Origin: Streptomyces sp. NBC_01314
Lineage (GTDB): Bacteria; Actinomycetota; Actinomycetes; Streptomycetales; Streptomycetaceae
DNA length: 64,000 bases
Assembly: GCF_041435215.1 (NCBI RefSeq)
Contig: NZ_CP108394.1
Coordinates: 7,998,001 to 8,062,000 of the forward strand
Direction: 5' to 3'
Part shown: positions 22,353 through 31,438 of the stretch, one piece after another
Layout of the letters: each line of letters starts with the position of its first letter
Position numbering within the stretch: position 1 is the first letter of the stretch
Translations under genes and position numbers: made by a program
Notes under the pieces: model-generated
What the model saw: only the letters and a program-made list of their open reading frames with translations
Told to the model about the DNA's origin: nothing
The model's database searches: none

Positions 22353-24488
22353 ATGAGTCGTCGCTCCAACGGGTTGGCCGGGATCTGGGCCGAGGCACAA
22401 CGCCAGCAGCAGCGTCAGTCGGAGGAGCAGGCCCGGCAGCAGCGTGAGTACGAGCGCCAACAGCGCGCGTATCAGCGGGAGGTGGCGCGCAGCCAGCGGG
22501 AGCAGCAGGCGGCGTACCGGCAGCAGCGCGAGGCGGAGGCGCGGCGGCGTACGGAGGAACTGGACGCGCAGGTCCAGGCCCTGGAAGGGCTGTTGGCCGC
22601 AGGCTGCCGGGCCCCGGCGTTCAGGGCCGCGTCCCTCACCCGCACCGAGCGGCTGGAGCCGTTCTCGCCGGGTCCGCTCGCCCGGCCGGTGCCCATGCCG
22701 GACCCCAACCACTACCAGGCGCAGGGTGGTTGGACCGCGCAGCGGCGGGCGGCGGCAGAGGCCGAGGCGCGCGCCCGGTTCGAGCACGACTGGCACGCGG
22801 CGCAGGCCGCCGATGCACAGCGGCAGAGTCAACTGGCCCAGTACCAACGCCAGTACGAGCAGTGGGCGGAGGGGCAGCGGGCGGAGATCCGGCGGCACAA
22901 CGCCGGGCTCGCGCAGATGGCGACGGCACTGCGCGACGGCGACCCGGAAGCCGCCGTCGACTACTTCTCCGCCGCCCTCTACGCCTCGCCCGCCTGGCCC
23001 GACGGCTTCCCCCGGGGCGTCTCGGCCGCCTACGACTCGGCGGCACGGCAACTGGTCCTGGACTGGGAGCTGCCCAGGTACGACACCGTCCCCGAGGCGA
23101 AGACCGTCGTCTACATGCCGAGCGTCGACCAGGACAAGGAGCGCCCGCGCCCGGTCACCCAGCGGCGGGCCCTCTACCGGGACGTCCTCGCACAGTGCAC
23201 CCTCCTGGTGCTCCACGACCTCTTCTCCGCCGACGAGTTCGGCGCGCTGGAATCGGTGGTCCTGAACGGCTTCGTGGACGACCACGATCCGGCGACCGGC
23301 TGCCGCGCCCAGATCTTCCTGACGACCGTCTCGGTGCCCCGGTCGGTCTTCGCCGGCCTGCACCTGGAACAGGTGAGCGCCGTGGACTGCCTGACGGACG
23401 GGCTCCGGGGCCAGCTGTCCGCCCGGCCGGACCAGCGCACCCCCGTCCGCCCCGGGCGCAGGCCCGACGACGTGGGCAACGGCGTCGTCACCCACGGCGG
23501 CGAGGACGAGCCCGACCTGCTGGAGATGGACCCCCTGGCCTTCGAGTCACTGGTCGCCGAACTCTTCCGGGCCATGGGCATGCAGGCCGTCACGACCCAG
23601 CGCTCGGGCGACGGCGGGGTGGACGTCGACGCCCTGGACCCGGCCCCGATCCGCGGCGGCAAGATCGTCGTGCAGGTCAAGCGCTACCGCAACACCGTCC
23701 CGCCGACGGCCGTCCGTGACCTCTACGGCACGGTCCAGGACGCCGGCGCCAACAAGGGCGTCCTGGTGACGACGTCCAAGTTCGGACCGGGCTCCCACAC
23801 CTTCGCCAACGGCAAGCCGCTGGAGCTGGTCTCGGGCCGCGAACTCGTCGACCTGCTCCACCGGCACGGTCTCCGGGGGCGCCTGGGGACGGGCGAGCGC
23901 CCCGCTGCCGCTCCAGCTCCCGTGTCCTCGACCGACCCCACCGTGGTGCTGCCCGCCCAGTGGACCTCGGCGGACGCCTCGTCCGTGGCGGACCCGGCCA
24001 CGGACGACCACAGCGTGCTCGGCATGTACTGGACCGGCGGTGTCGCCCTGGACGTCTGCGCGCTCGTCTGCCGCGGCGACCGGGTCCTCAGCGACGACCA
24101 CTTCGTGTTCTACAACAACCTCCGCACCCCCGACGGCACGGTCCGCGCCGTCCCGCCGACCGCACCCGACAAGGCCGCGATCCAGGTCTCCTTCGACGGA
24201 CTGCCGGCGGAGGCCGACCGCCTCGTCCTCGTGGCGGCGATCGACCCGGCCGTGAACCCCGACGCCGACCTCTCCGGCTTCACCGACGCCGGCATCCGCC
24301 TCCTGGACCCCTCCCGAGCCGAACAGGGCCGCCTGGACGTCTCCGACGGCCGCGCCGACGAGACGGCCCTCACCCTCGGCTCCTTCCGCCGCCGCGCCAA
24401 CGGCGACTGGGACTTCGTCGTCGGCGGCAAGGGGTACCGGGGCGGCCTGGAGGAACTGGTCCAGGACCACGGCATAGAGGTGGCGTAG
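22353..24488 (+). CDS. Coiled-coil / Mrr-type endonuclease / TerD fusion protein
   Basis: A 711-residue cytoplasmic protein. Residues 1-75 and 125-190 are Gln/Arg/Glu-rich coiled coil. A middle region of unknown fold (about 200-370) follows. At about 390-500 lies an Mrr-like restriction-endonuclease domain (DPLAFESLVAELFRAMG, GDGGVDVDA, VVQVKRYR, giving D-X-n-QXK, and AVRDLYGTVQ). The last 180 residues are a TerD domain (ALVCRGDRVLSDDHFVFYNN, AIQVSFDGLP), a Ca-binding fold of tellurite/stress clusters. The combination suggests a modified-DNA or phage-sensing nuclease tied to Ter-type sensing (inference). ATG 22353 follows GGGAGG at a longish 13-base spacing. Confidence 0.86.
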   Translation: MSRRSNGLAGIWAEAQRQQQRQSEEQARQQREYERQQRAYQREVARSQREQQAAYRQQREAEARRRTEELDAQVQALEGLLAAGCRAPAFRAASLTRTERLEPFSPGPLARPVPMPDPNHYQAQGGWTAQRRAAAEAEARARFEHDWHAAQAADAQRQSQLAQYQRQYEQWAEGQRAEIRRHNAGLAQMATALRDGDPEAAVDYFSAALYASPAWPDGFPRGVSAAYDSAARQLVLDWELPRYDTVPEAKTVVYMPSVDQDKERPRPVTQRRALYRDVLAQCTLLVLHDLFSADEFGALESVVLNGFVDDHDPATGCRAQIFLTTVSVPRSVFAGLHLEQVSAVDCLTDGLRGQLSARPDQRTPVRPGRRPDDVGNGVVTHGGEDEPDLLEMDPLAFESLVAELFRAMGMQAVTTQRSGDGGVDVDALDPAPIRGGKIVVQVKRYRNTVPPTAVRDLYGTVQDAGANKGVLVTTSKFGPGSHTFANGKPLELVSGRELVDLLHRHGLRGRLGTGERPAAAPAPVSSTDPTVVLPAQWTSADASSVADPATDDHSVLGMYWTGGVALDVCALVCRGDRVLSDDHFVFYNNLRTPDGTVRAVPPTAPDKAAIQVSFDGLPAEADRLVLVAAIDPAVNPDADLSGFTDAGIRLLDPSRAEQGRLDVSDGRADETALTLGSFRRRANGDWDFVVGGKGYRGGLEELVQDHGIEVA

Positions 24489-24548
24489 GTGGCGCAGGTG
24501 GCGCAGCTCCAGGTATGCGGGACCGCTCGGGTATCGGGGTGGTGCGGG

Positions 24549-25238
24549 TCAGATTCCCGTCCCGGTGCGCCGCAGCACCCGCAGGGAGTCCGTCGCCGAC
24601 ACCTCCGTGAAGGCGCCGGAGGCGAGGGCACGGAGGTAGACGCGGTACGGGGCCTGCCCGGTGAACTCGTCCTCGGGGTCCGGGAAGACGTCGTGGATGA
24701 TGAGGAGGCCGCCCGGGGCGACATGGGGCGCCCAGCCCTCGTAGTCGGCGGTGGCGTGCTCGTCGGTGTGGCCGCCGTCGACGAAGACGAGGCCGAGAGG
24801 GGTGCCCCAGAAGGCGGCGATCTGCGGGGAACGGCCGACGACCGCGACGACGTGGTCCTCCAGACCCGCCCGGTGGAGGGTACGGCGGAAGGTGGGGAGC
24901 GTGTCCATACGACCCACCTCGGGGTCGACGGTGGACTCGTCGTGGTAGTCCCAGCCCGGCTGCTGCTCCTCGCTGCCCCGGTGATGGTCGACCGTGATCG
25001 CCGTGACCCCCGCCTCACGGGCAGCGTCGGCCAGCAGGATCGTCGACCGCCCGCAGTACGTCCCCACCTCCAGCAACGGCAGCCCCAGCCGCCCGGCCTC
25101 CACCGCCGCCGCGTACAGCGCCAGCCCCTCACCCACCGGCATGAACCCCTTGGCCGACTCGAAGGCACCGAGAATCTCCGCCTTGGGTGCGGGAGTGGGC
25201 GTGACCAGGTTCGGGTTGGGGTTGGGGGCCGCGGACAT
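24549..25238 (-). CDS. Class I SAM methyltransferase (Methyltransf_24 type)
   Basis: A 229-residue enzyme. Motif I is LLEVGTYCGRSTILLADAA, followed by AITVDHHRGSEEQ, a GLVFVDGGHTDEHATADYEGW segment and PGGLLIIHDVF. This is the arrangement of O-methyltransferase/CmcI-like Methyltransf_24 proteins. ATG 25238 with GGAGGACCCC upstream is preferred to ATG 25283. It is convergent with the Mrr-TerD gene. Substrate unknown. Confidence 0.88.
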   Translation of the reverse strand: MSAAPNPNPNLVTPTPAPKAEILGAFESAKGFMPVGEGLALYAAAVEAGRLGLPLLEVGTYCGRSTILLADAAREAGVTAITVDHHRGSEEQQPGWDYHDESTVDPEVGRMDTLPTFRRTLHRAGLEDHVVAVVGRSPQIAAFWGTPLGLVFVDGGHTDEHATADYEGWAPHVAPGGLLIIHDVFPDPEDEFTGQAPYRVYLRALASGAFTEVSATDSLRVLRRTGTGI

Positions 25239-25340
25239 GGGGTCCTCCGTGTCGTCGTACGCGCTGGCGCCCCATGCTGCCATGCGGTGATCGGCGGGAG
25301 GGTTCGGGGATTCGGTCGGATGGCGGGTGCGGGTGGGTGG

Positions 25341-25472
25341 GGGCTGGCCGCGCAGTTCCCCGCGCCCCTAAAGACCAGGCCCCTGCGGGCCTGAAAGGTA
25401 CGGCCCGCGCGCCGGAAAGCACGGGGCGCAGCCCCTGCTTTTCAGGGGCGCGGGGAACTGCGCGACCAGCCC
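25341..25472. repeat. Long inverted-repeat element (REP/MITE-like)
   Basis: Two 29-bp arms (25341-25369 and 25444-25472) are reverse complements with one mismatch, with cores AGTTCCCCGCGCCCCT and AGGGGCGCGGGGAACT. The 74-base middle contains further complementary GC blocks. Related arms occur at 32432-32458, 32523-32540 and, diverged, 3592-3620. Such sequences are dispersed in intergenic regions of Streptomyces genomes. No coding capacity. Confidence 0.85.
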
Positions 25473-25561
25473 CCACCGGACCTGCGGATAGGGGTCGAGG
25501 GCAGGTGCCACTCTCGGCGAGCGAGCGAGCGAGCGGGCGGGCGTCACGCCGTGCGCTCGGC

Positions 25562-27175
25562 CTAGCGGGTGACCGCTGCCCTGTCCTCCCTGGAGGCCGC
25601 GTCGGTCGCGTGGCCCCCTTCGGCCGCGTCGAGGCCGTCGGTCTCACCGGCCTTGTCGATCCCCTTGGTCCTCTCGATCCCCTCGATCCCCCTGGTCCCA
25701 TCGGCCCCGTCCTCGCTGCTCGCGCGGAGCGTCAGACCCTGCGCGGGGCGGCGGCTCGGGAGGAGGACGGCGAAGAGGAGGCCCACGGCGACCGCGGCCG
25801 CGGCGATGAGGAAGGAGACGCGGAAGCCGTGCATGGTCGGGATCGCGACACCGCCGACATGGTTCGCGGTGTTGGCCAGCACCATGCCGATGACGGCGCT
25901 CGACAAGGACGTACCGATGGAGCGCATGAGGGTGTTGAGTCCGGTGGCCGCGCCCGTCTCGGACGGGTCGACGGCGCCGATGATCAGCGCCGGGAGCGAG
26001 GAGTACGCGAGGCCGATACCCGCGCCCAGGACCACCGACACGACCACGGTCTGCCAGGCTGCGCTCATCAGGCCGAGCCCGGCGCCGTAGCCGACCGCGA
26101 TGATCAGCAGGCCCAGGATGAGGGTGCTCTTGGGGCCGTACTTGGCGGAGATCCGGGCGTAGACCGGCGCGGTGAACATCATCGTCAGGCCGAGCGGCGC
26201 CACGCACAGACCCGCGACGATCATGGACTGCCCGAGACCGTAGCCGGTGGAGGACGGCAGTTGGAGGAGCTGCGGCAGGACGAGGGAGACGACGTAGAAG
26301 GAGACGCCGACCATGATCGAGGCGAGGTTGGTGAGGAGGACCTCGCGGCGGGCGGTGGTGCGCAGGTCCACCAGCGGCGCGGGGATACGCAGCTCCAGGA
26401 CACCCCAGAGGAGCAGAACGAGGGCCGACGCGGCGAACAGGCCGAGCGTGGTCGCGGAGGTCCAGCCCCAGTCGCTGCCCTTGGTGATCGGCAGGAGGAA
26501 GAGGATGAGGCCCGCGGAGAGGCCGAGCGCGCCGAGATAGTCGAAGGTGCCCTGCGCGCGCGCCTTCGTCTCCGGTACGGCGACGAGGGTCAGCACGATG
26601 GAGAGGACACCGAGGCCGGCGGCACCGAAGAAGAGGACGTGCCAGTCGGTGTTCTGGGCGACCGCGGCGGCGAGCGGCAGCGCGAGTCCACCGCCGACGC
26701 CTATGGACGAGCTCATCAGGGCCATGGCGGAGCCGAGACGTTCGCGGGGCAGTTCGTCGCGCATCAGGCCGATGCCCAGCGGGATCGCGCCCATGGAGAA
26801 GCCCTGGAGGGTACGGCCGACGATCATCGGGAGGAGTGCGCTGGTGAAACCGCTGATCAGCGCGCCGACCACCATGACGGACAGGCTGACGAGCAGCATG
26901 CGGCGCTTGCCGTAGAGATCGCCGAGGCGGCCCATGATCGGGGTGGCCACGGCACCGGACAGCAGGGTGGAGGTCAGTACCCAGGTCGCGTTGCTGGGAG
27001 AAGTGTCCAGCAGCTGCGGGAGGTCCTTGATCACCGGGACCAGAAGGGTCTGCATCACCGCGACGACGATTCCCGCGAAGGCCAGCACCGGGACGATCGC
27101 TCCGGAGGCACGTGTGGCCCCTGCGGCTCCTGTGGTGGGCCGGTCGATCGGCGGCGGCGTGTGCGGTTGCGTCAT
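25562..27175 (-). CDS. MFS drug exporter, DHA2-type (14 TMS)
   Basis: A 537-residue proton-coupled exporter. It has the motif A region GRLGDLYGKRRMLL between spans 2 and 3, motif C-like GIGVGGGLALPLAAAV, and about 14 hydrophobic segments, matching the EmrB/QacA-type DHA2 family. The last 55 residues are a charged low-complexity tail (GIEGIERTKGIDKAGE). ATG 27175 follows GGAGG. No dedicated regulator is adjacent. It probably exports a hydrophobic compound or antibiotic; substrate unknown. Confidence 0.92.
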   Translation of the reverse strand: MTQPHTPPPIDRPTTGAAGATRASGAIVPVLAFAGIVVAVMQTLLVPVIKDLPQLLDTSPSNATWVLTSTLLSGAVATPIMGRLGDLYGKRRMLLVSLSVMVVGALISGFTSALLPMIVGRTLQGFSMGAIPLGIGLMRDELPRERLGSAMALMSSSIGVGGGLALPLAAAVAQNTDWHVLFFGAAGLGVLSIVLTLVAVPETKARAQGTFDYLGALGLSAGLILFLLPITKGSDWGWTSATTLGLFAASALVLLLWGVLELRIPAPLVDLRTTARREVLLTNLASIMVGVSFYVVSLVLPQLLQLPSSTGYGLGQSMIVAGLCVAPLGLTMMFTAPVYARISAKYGPKSTLILGLLIIAVGYGAGLGLMSAAWQTVVVSVVLGAGIGLAYSSLPALIIGAVDPSETGAATGLNTLMRSIGTSLSSAVIGMVLANTANHVGGVAIPTMHGFRVSFLIAAAAVAVGLLFAVLLPSRRPAQGLTLRASSEDGADGTRGIEGIERTKGIDKAGETDGLDAAEGGHATDAASREDRAAVTR

Positions 27176-27418
27176 GGTGCGGGCCTCCTGGCCGGGTCAA
27201 GGTAGCTGCCGTCTAAACCTCGTGCCCTGGGCAACTATTCCGTTGTTTCGAGCGACTAACGAAAACTTGACCCGCTCGTGAGGAAGTGACGGCACGTCAG
27301 GGCCGGAGGGCGGGACGAGGCCTCCGGGTGGGCCGTCAGGGGGGCCTGAAATCTTCTTGCGAGAGGAGGCAACGGATCCGCGCCCTCATGGACTGTTAGA
27401 AGCATCTAGGAGGTGCTC

Positions 27419-27967
27419 ATGGGGGATCGGAAGCAGGCGAGGGCTGCTCGGGACGAGGAGTTCCAGAGCTTCCTCGTCGGCCGCTGGCCACGGTTGATGC
27501 GTACGGCGTTTCTCCTCACGGGGCAGCGGCACGCTGCGGAGGACCTGGTGCAGACGACGCTGGAGCAGGTGTACGTGGCCTGGCGCCGAGTCGGTTCGAC
27601 GGACGACCCGGACACATATGTACGGCGCGTGATGATCAACGCCCACGCGCGCAAGCACCGTAGACGCCTCAAGGAGTTCCTGGCGCCCCGGAGCGACTCG
27701 GACCTCGTGCCCGAGCGGCCCGACAGTGGTGACCGCATCGCCCAGGCCGACGACCGCAGCGCCCTGCTGAAAGCCCTGGCCCAACTGCCGCCGCGCCAGC
27801 GCGAAGCCGTGGTCCTGCGGTACTGGGAGGACCTGAGCGAGAGCCGGACGGCGGAGGCGATGGGCTGTTCCGTGGGCGCGGTGAAGAGCAACGCGGCGAA
27901 GGGGATCGCGAAGCTCCGCGCCATACCGGGACTGGCCGAGATGGTGACACAGGGGGGCCGGAAATGA
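27419..27967 (+). CDS. SigE-family (SigE-like ECF) RNA polymerase sigma factor
   Basis: A 182-residue sigma factor. Region 2 spans about residues 10-80 (FQSFLVGRWPRLMRTAFLLTGQRHAAEDLVQTTLEQVYVAW). Region 4 spans about 110-165 (ALAQLPPRQREAVVLRYWEDLSESRTAEAMGCSVGAVKSNAAKGIAKLR). AGGAGG five bases before ATG 27419 decides the start over the in-frame GTG at 27413. It belongs to the group common in Streptomyces in which the following gene is a membrane protein acting as a likely regulator. The TGA of this gene overlaps the next ATG. Confidence 0.93.
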   Translation: MGDRKQARAARDEEFQSFLVGRWPRLMRTAFLLTGQRHAAEDLVQTTLEQVYVAWRRVGSTDDPDTYVRRVMINAHARKHRRRLKEFLAPRSDSDLVPERPDSGDRIAQADDRSALLKALAQLPPRQREAVVLRYWEDLSESRTAEAMGCSVGAVKSNAAKGIAKLRAIPGLAEMVTQGGRK

Positions 27968-28938
27968 GGGACGCGGACGACACGGCCGACGACATGAACG
28001 GTCCGAACCGCACGGACGGTGTGGGTGGCGTGGACGGGAAGGCGAACCAGCAGATGAAGCACGGCGACAGCGCATACGGCGACAGCGCGTACGGCGACCT
28101 CACGCGCCACGACCTCACGCACAGCACCCCGGTGGAGAGAGACATCGCCCTCCTGCTGGCGGACGCGGCCGACGGCGTAGAGGTCGGTATAGCCCCGTAC
28201 CAGGCGGTCGTACGGGGCGGCCGGCGCCGCAAGGCCCGCCGCTGGGCCGTCGCGGCTGCCGCGGCCGTGGTGATCGCGGGCACCACGGGGACGCTGGCCC
28301 TGGCCACGGTGACGGACGGGGACCGGGGACGGGTGGTCCCGGCGGCGTCGGCCCCGGTGCCGACGGACCGGGTGACGCCCGACGCCCGGGTCACGTACGA
28401 GCCGTCGCGGACCACCCTGGCCCAGGGGGAGGACAAGGGCACGGCCTGGCGAATGACGATCGACGTCTGGGACGCGCCGAAGGACAAGGCGACGGCCGAC
28501 GATCAGCTCGCCGCGATGGCTCTGTTCGGGGACTCGCCGGGGGGTGTGGACGGCGCCGCCGACCTCGTGGGCAAGAGCTGGCACTTCGTGCACCTGAGCA
28601 TGGGCGGTGAGCAGACGGGCGCGATGATCGACGGCGAGGCGGACGCCCTCTCGGGCACGGACCTGGAGGTCTACGCGACACCCTTCGGCACCGGCGACCG
28701 GGATGAGGACGATGCCCCCGAGCGCCTTGTCATCGGCCAGGTCGCCCCCACCGCTCAGGTAGTGCGTGTCACCTGGTCCGACAACACCTTCGTCGACGTC
28801 AAGCGCGACCGGGGCGATGACCCCCGGGCGGACCTGAGCAATCCCCGCATCGTCGAGGTGGAGGGCGCCCAGGCGAGCTGGTTCGTGGCGCTGGCGCCGG
28901 AGGGGGTGGGGTACCGGTCGGCGGAGGTGACGAGGTGA
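27964..28938 (+). CDS. Single-span membrane protein, probable regulator of the upstream sigma factor
   Basis: A 324-residue protein. The cytoplasmic N-terminus contains an amplified HGDSAYGDSAYGD repeat and a helical part (VERDIALLLADAADGVEVGIAPYQAVVRGGRRRKARR). One membrane span follows at about 93-112 (AVAAAAAVVIAGTTGTLALA), then an extracellular domain of about 200 residues of unknown fold. ATG 27964 overlaps the sigma gene stop (ATGA), so the two are made together. Position and topology suggest an anti-sigma or sensor role, although the typical ZAS zinc motif is absent. Confidence 0.82.
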   Translation: MRDADDTADDMNGPNRTDGVGGVDGKANQQMKHGDSAYGDSAYGDLTRHDLTHSTPVERDIALLLADAADGVEVGIAPYQAVVRGGRRRKARRWAVAAAAAVVIAGTTGTLALATVTDGDRGRVVPAASAPVPTDRVTPDARVTYEPSRTTLAQGEDKGTAWRMTIDVWDAPKDKATADDQLAAMALFGDSPGGVDGAADLVGKSWHFVHLSMGGEQTGAMIDGEADALSGTDLEVYATPFGTGDRDEDDAPERLVIGQVAPTAQVVRVTWSDNTFVDVKRDRGDDPRADLSNPRIVEVEGAQASWFVALAPEGVGYRSAEVTR

Positions 28939-29297
28939 ACGAAGTGGTGAAGTGACGGCGTGAGGAAGCGAGAGTGACGTGGTGGCGGGCGGGGCTGACC
29001 GGACGACCGGGCGCGGAAGGTCTGTGCCGCCCCTGTCACCCTGCCCTGCCCGGTCGGCGGAGCGACCCGTATCTGACGTACTGTCAGGAGCCTTCACAAG
29101 TGCACGTGGCTCGGCTATACAGAGGGTCGCCGGACTGGAACGCGTTCTAGGTGGGCGGGTTCCGGGTCGGCCGTGACGACCTCGGTGCGACCGCTGGTGC
29201 GGACGGTCGTACCGAGGTTTCTCAGCGCAAGCCACCCCCCACCCGTCACCCGCCTTCCCTCTTTCGCCTTCCGCCACGCATCGCACACAGGAGCCCC
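28939..29297. other. Promoter region of the MaoC-ADH-SDR operon
   Basis: 359 bases without a gene. It holds the KstR-type operator at 29136-29149. A possible -10 TACTGT-like segment lies near 29078, but no convincing sigma-70 promoter can be fixed by eye. In-frame upstream starts for the MaoC protein run through here and are rejected. Confidence 0.5.
29136..29149. promoter_or_regulatory. KstR-type operator (TGGAACGCGTTCTA)
   Basis: Exact match to TNNAACNNGTTNNA, with a fully symmetric core GAACGCGTTC. It lies 149 bases before the MaoC hydratase start and is the only strong palindrome in this promoter region. Confidence 0.8.
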
Positions 29298-30158
29298 ATG
29301 CCCATCGACGCAGCCAAGGCGCTCGCGGCCGAGCCCCGTTCCGCCGAGATCGCGTGGAGTCGTAAGGACGTCCTGCTCTACCACCTCGGTATCGGCGCCG
29401 GCATCCCCGCGACCGACCCCGACGAACTGCGCTACACGCTGGAGTCCCGGCTGCACGTCCTGCCGAGCTTCGCGACCGTCGCGGGCGCGGGATCACCGGA
29501 TGTGATCGGCGGCCTGAACGCACCTGGCGTCGACGTCGACCTCGCCAAGGTCCTGCACGGCGGTCAGCGCGTCGAGCTCCACCGGCCGATCCCGGTCGAG
29601 GGGCGGGCGACCGCGACCTCGCGGGTGGCGGCCGTGTACGACAAGGGCAAGGCGGCCGTCCTGGTCATGCGGACCGAAGTCACCGACGCCGAGGGCCCGT
29701 TGTGGGCGAACGAGGCGCAGATCTTCGTACGGGGAGAGGGCGGCTGGGGCGGTGAGCGCGGGCCGTCCGCCCGGCAGGAACCGCCGACGACCGCGCCCGA
29801 CAAGGAGGTCGAGCGGGCCGTCCGCGAGGACCAGGCGCTGCTCTACCGCCTCTCCGGTGACTGGAACCCGTTGCACGCCGACCCGGAGTTCGCCGGACGG
29901 GCCGGGTTCGACCGTCCGATCCTGCACGGGCTGTGCACCTACGGGATGACGCTGAAGGCCGTGGTGGACACGGTGCTCGGCGGGGACGTCGGCCGTGTCC
30001 GCTCGTACGGGACGCGCTTCGCGGGCGTCGTCTTCCCCGGCGAGACCCTCCGCATCCGGATGTGGCGGCCGGACGACCGGTCGGTGCGGGTGGCGGTCAC
30101 CGCCGTCGAGCGGGACGACGCGCCGGTACTGGCGGACACCCTCGTCGAGCACGAATGA
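29298..30158 (+). CDS. MaoC-family double-hotdog enoyl-CoA hydratase
   Basis: A 286-residue enzyme hydrating 2-enoyl-CoA to (R)-3-hydroxyacyl-CoA. The C-terminal hotdog carries the hydratase-2 motif LYRLSGDWNPLHADPEFA with catalytic Asp and His; the N-terminal hotdog is non-catalytic (YTLESRLHVLPSFATVAG). Length and sequence type resemble actinobacterial Hsd4B/ChsH-like and multifunctional-enzyme-2 hydratase domains used in sterol side-chain and fatty-acid oxidation. ATG 29298 follows ACAGGAG. First gene of a three-gene operon under a KstR-type operator, which supports a beta-oxidation role. Confidence 0.92.
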   Translation: MPIDAAKALAAEPRSAEIAWSRKDVLLYHLGIGAGIPATDPDELRYTLESRLHVLPSFATVAGAGSPDVIGGLNAPGVDVDLAKVLHGGQRVELHRPIPVEGRATATSRVAAVYDKGKAAVLVMRTEVTDAEGPLWANEAQIFVRGEGGWGGERGPSARQEPPTTAPDKEVERAVREDQALLYRLSGDWNPLHADPEFAGRAGFDRPILHGLCTYGMTLKAVVDTVLGGDVGRVRSYGTRFAGVVFPGETLRIRMWRPDDRSVRVAVTAVERDDAPVLADTLVEHE

Positions 30159-30300
30159 GCGGACGTACGGACCGTCGGACGAACCGCCACACGGGCCACC
30201 GCACGAGCCGCCGAGCGAACCACCGCACGAGCCACCGAACGCGCCGACGTACAAGTCACCGAACGAGCCGACGAAAGAGCAGCTCAGCACAACCGTAGGT
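30159..30300 (+). repeat. Degenerate Pro/Glu- or Arg/Thr-coding repeats between operon genes
   Basis: The spacer is filled by imperfect repeats of CACGAGCCACCGAACGC-like units of 12-18 bases. They leave two reading frames open (Arg/Thr/His-rich or Pro/Glu-rich). No start with a ribosome-binding site makes either frame a gene. It looks like slippage-derived filler. Confidence 0.55.
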
Positions 30301-30326
30301 CAGGTACTCCTGAGGGGAGCCGCACC

Positions 30327-31403
30327 ATGCGCGCAGCCGTACTGCACGAGATCGGCCAGGACAAGCTCGACGTGCTCGACGACGTCGAGGCGGTGGGCTT
30401 CGGGCCGGGACGGGTGAGGATCCGGGTGCGGGCCACGGGGCTGTGCCACTCGGACCTGTCCGCGATGGCCGGGGTGCTGCCGCAGCCCGGACCGTTCGTA
30501 CCGGGGCACGAGGGGGCCGGCGAGATAGTCGAGGTCGGGGAAGGCGTGAGCCACGTGAAGCCCGGTGACCGGGTCGTCGTGTGCTGGCTCCCGGCCTGCG
30601 GCATCTGTCCCGCCTGCAAGCGCGGTCAGACGCAGCTCTGCCTCGCCGGATTCCTCAACGCCGGTACGCCCAACTTCAGGCGTCCCGCCGGGGACGTCTT
30701 CGGCTTCGCGGGCACCGGTACCTTCGCCGAGGAGGTCGTCGTCGACGCCGGCTGCGCCGTGCCGATACCGGACGACGTGCCCTTCGACATCGCCGCCCTC
30801 ATCGGCTGCGGCGTCACCACCGGGCTCGGCGCGGCCCTCAACACCGCCGATGTGGAGGCCGGTTCGTCGGTCGCGGTCATCGGCTGCGGAGGCGTCGGCA
30901 TCTCGGCGATCCAGGGCGCCCGGCTCAAGGGCGCCGCCGAGATCGTCGCCGTCGACCCGGTGGCCTCGCGGCGCGAGGCGGCCCTCAAATTCGGTGCCAC
31001 CAAGGCGATCCCGCCGGAGGAGCTGGCCGACGCCAAGCAGTCGGTCACGGCCGGCGAGGGCTTCGACTACGTCTTCGAGGTCGTCGGCCGCTCGACCACC
31101 GCCCGCACCGCGTACGAGGCCACCCGGCGCGGCGGCACGCTCGTCGTGGTCGGCGCGGGCGCGCTGGACGACTTCCTCCAGCTCAGCATGTTCGAGCTGT
31201 TCTTCGACGAGAAGCGGATCCTGCCCTCCATGTACGGGGGCGGAGACGTCCTGCGCTCCTACGAGCGGGCCATCGCCCTCTGGCGGGCCGGCCGTATCGA
31301 CCTCGCGGGCCTGATCACCCACCGGGTGCCCCTCGCCGACATCAACGAGGCACTGGACCAGATGCGGACCGGGGTGGCGCTCCGGACCTGCATCGAGATC
31401 TGA
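30327..31403 (+). CDS. Zinc-dependent alcohol dehydrogenase
   Basis: A 358-residue medium-chain dehydrogenase. Catalytic zinc ligands are Cys40 (GLCHSDL) and His61-Glu62 (GHEGAGE). Structural zinc cysteines lie in WLPACGICPACKRGQTQLC. The NAD fold is VAVIGCGGVGISAIQGA. It belongs to the class III-like/NDMA-dependent group common in actinobacteria, which oxidise primary alcohols. ATG 30327 has GGGGAG upstream. It lies between the MaoC and SDR genes of the same operon and should act in the same oxidation pathway. Confidence 0.93.
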   Translation: MRAAVLHEIGQDKLDVLDDVEAVGFGPGRVRIRVRATGLCHSDLSAMAGVLPQPGPFVPGHEGAGEIVEVGEGVSHVKPGDRVVVCWLPACGICPACKRGQTQLCLAGFLNAGTPNFRRPAGDVFGFAGTGTFAEEVVVDAGCAVPIPDDVPFDIAALIGCGVTTGLGAALNTADVEAGSSVAVIGCGGVGISAIQGARLKGAAEIVAVDPVASRREAALKFGATKAIPPEELADAKQSVTAGEGFDYVFEVVGRSTTARTAYEATRRGGTLVVVGAGALDDFLQLSMFELFFDEKRILPSMYGGGDVLRSYERAIALWRAGRIDLAGLITHRVPLADINEALDQMRTGVALRTCIEI

Positions 31404-31438
31404 CCACCGCCCGGGGGCGAGAGGAGAGGGGTTCGGGA

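Noticed and set aside
30165..30298. Small gene in the MaoC-ADH spacer
   Set aside because: The frame consists only of degenerate Arg/Thr/His repeats and lacks a ribosome-binding site.
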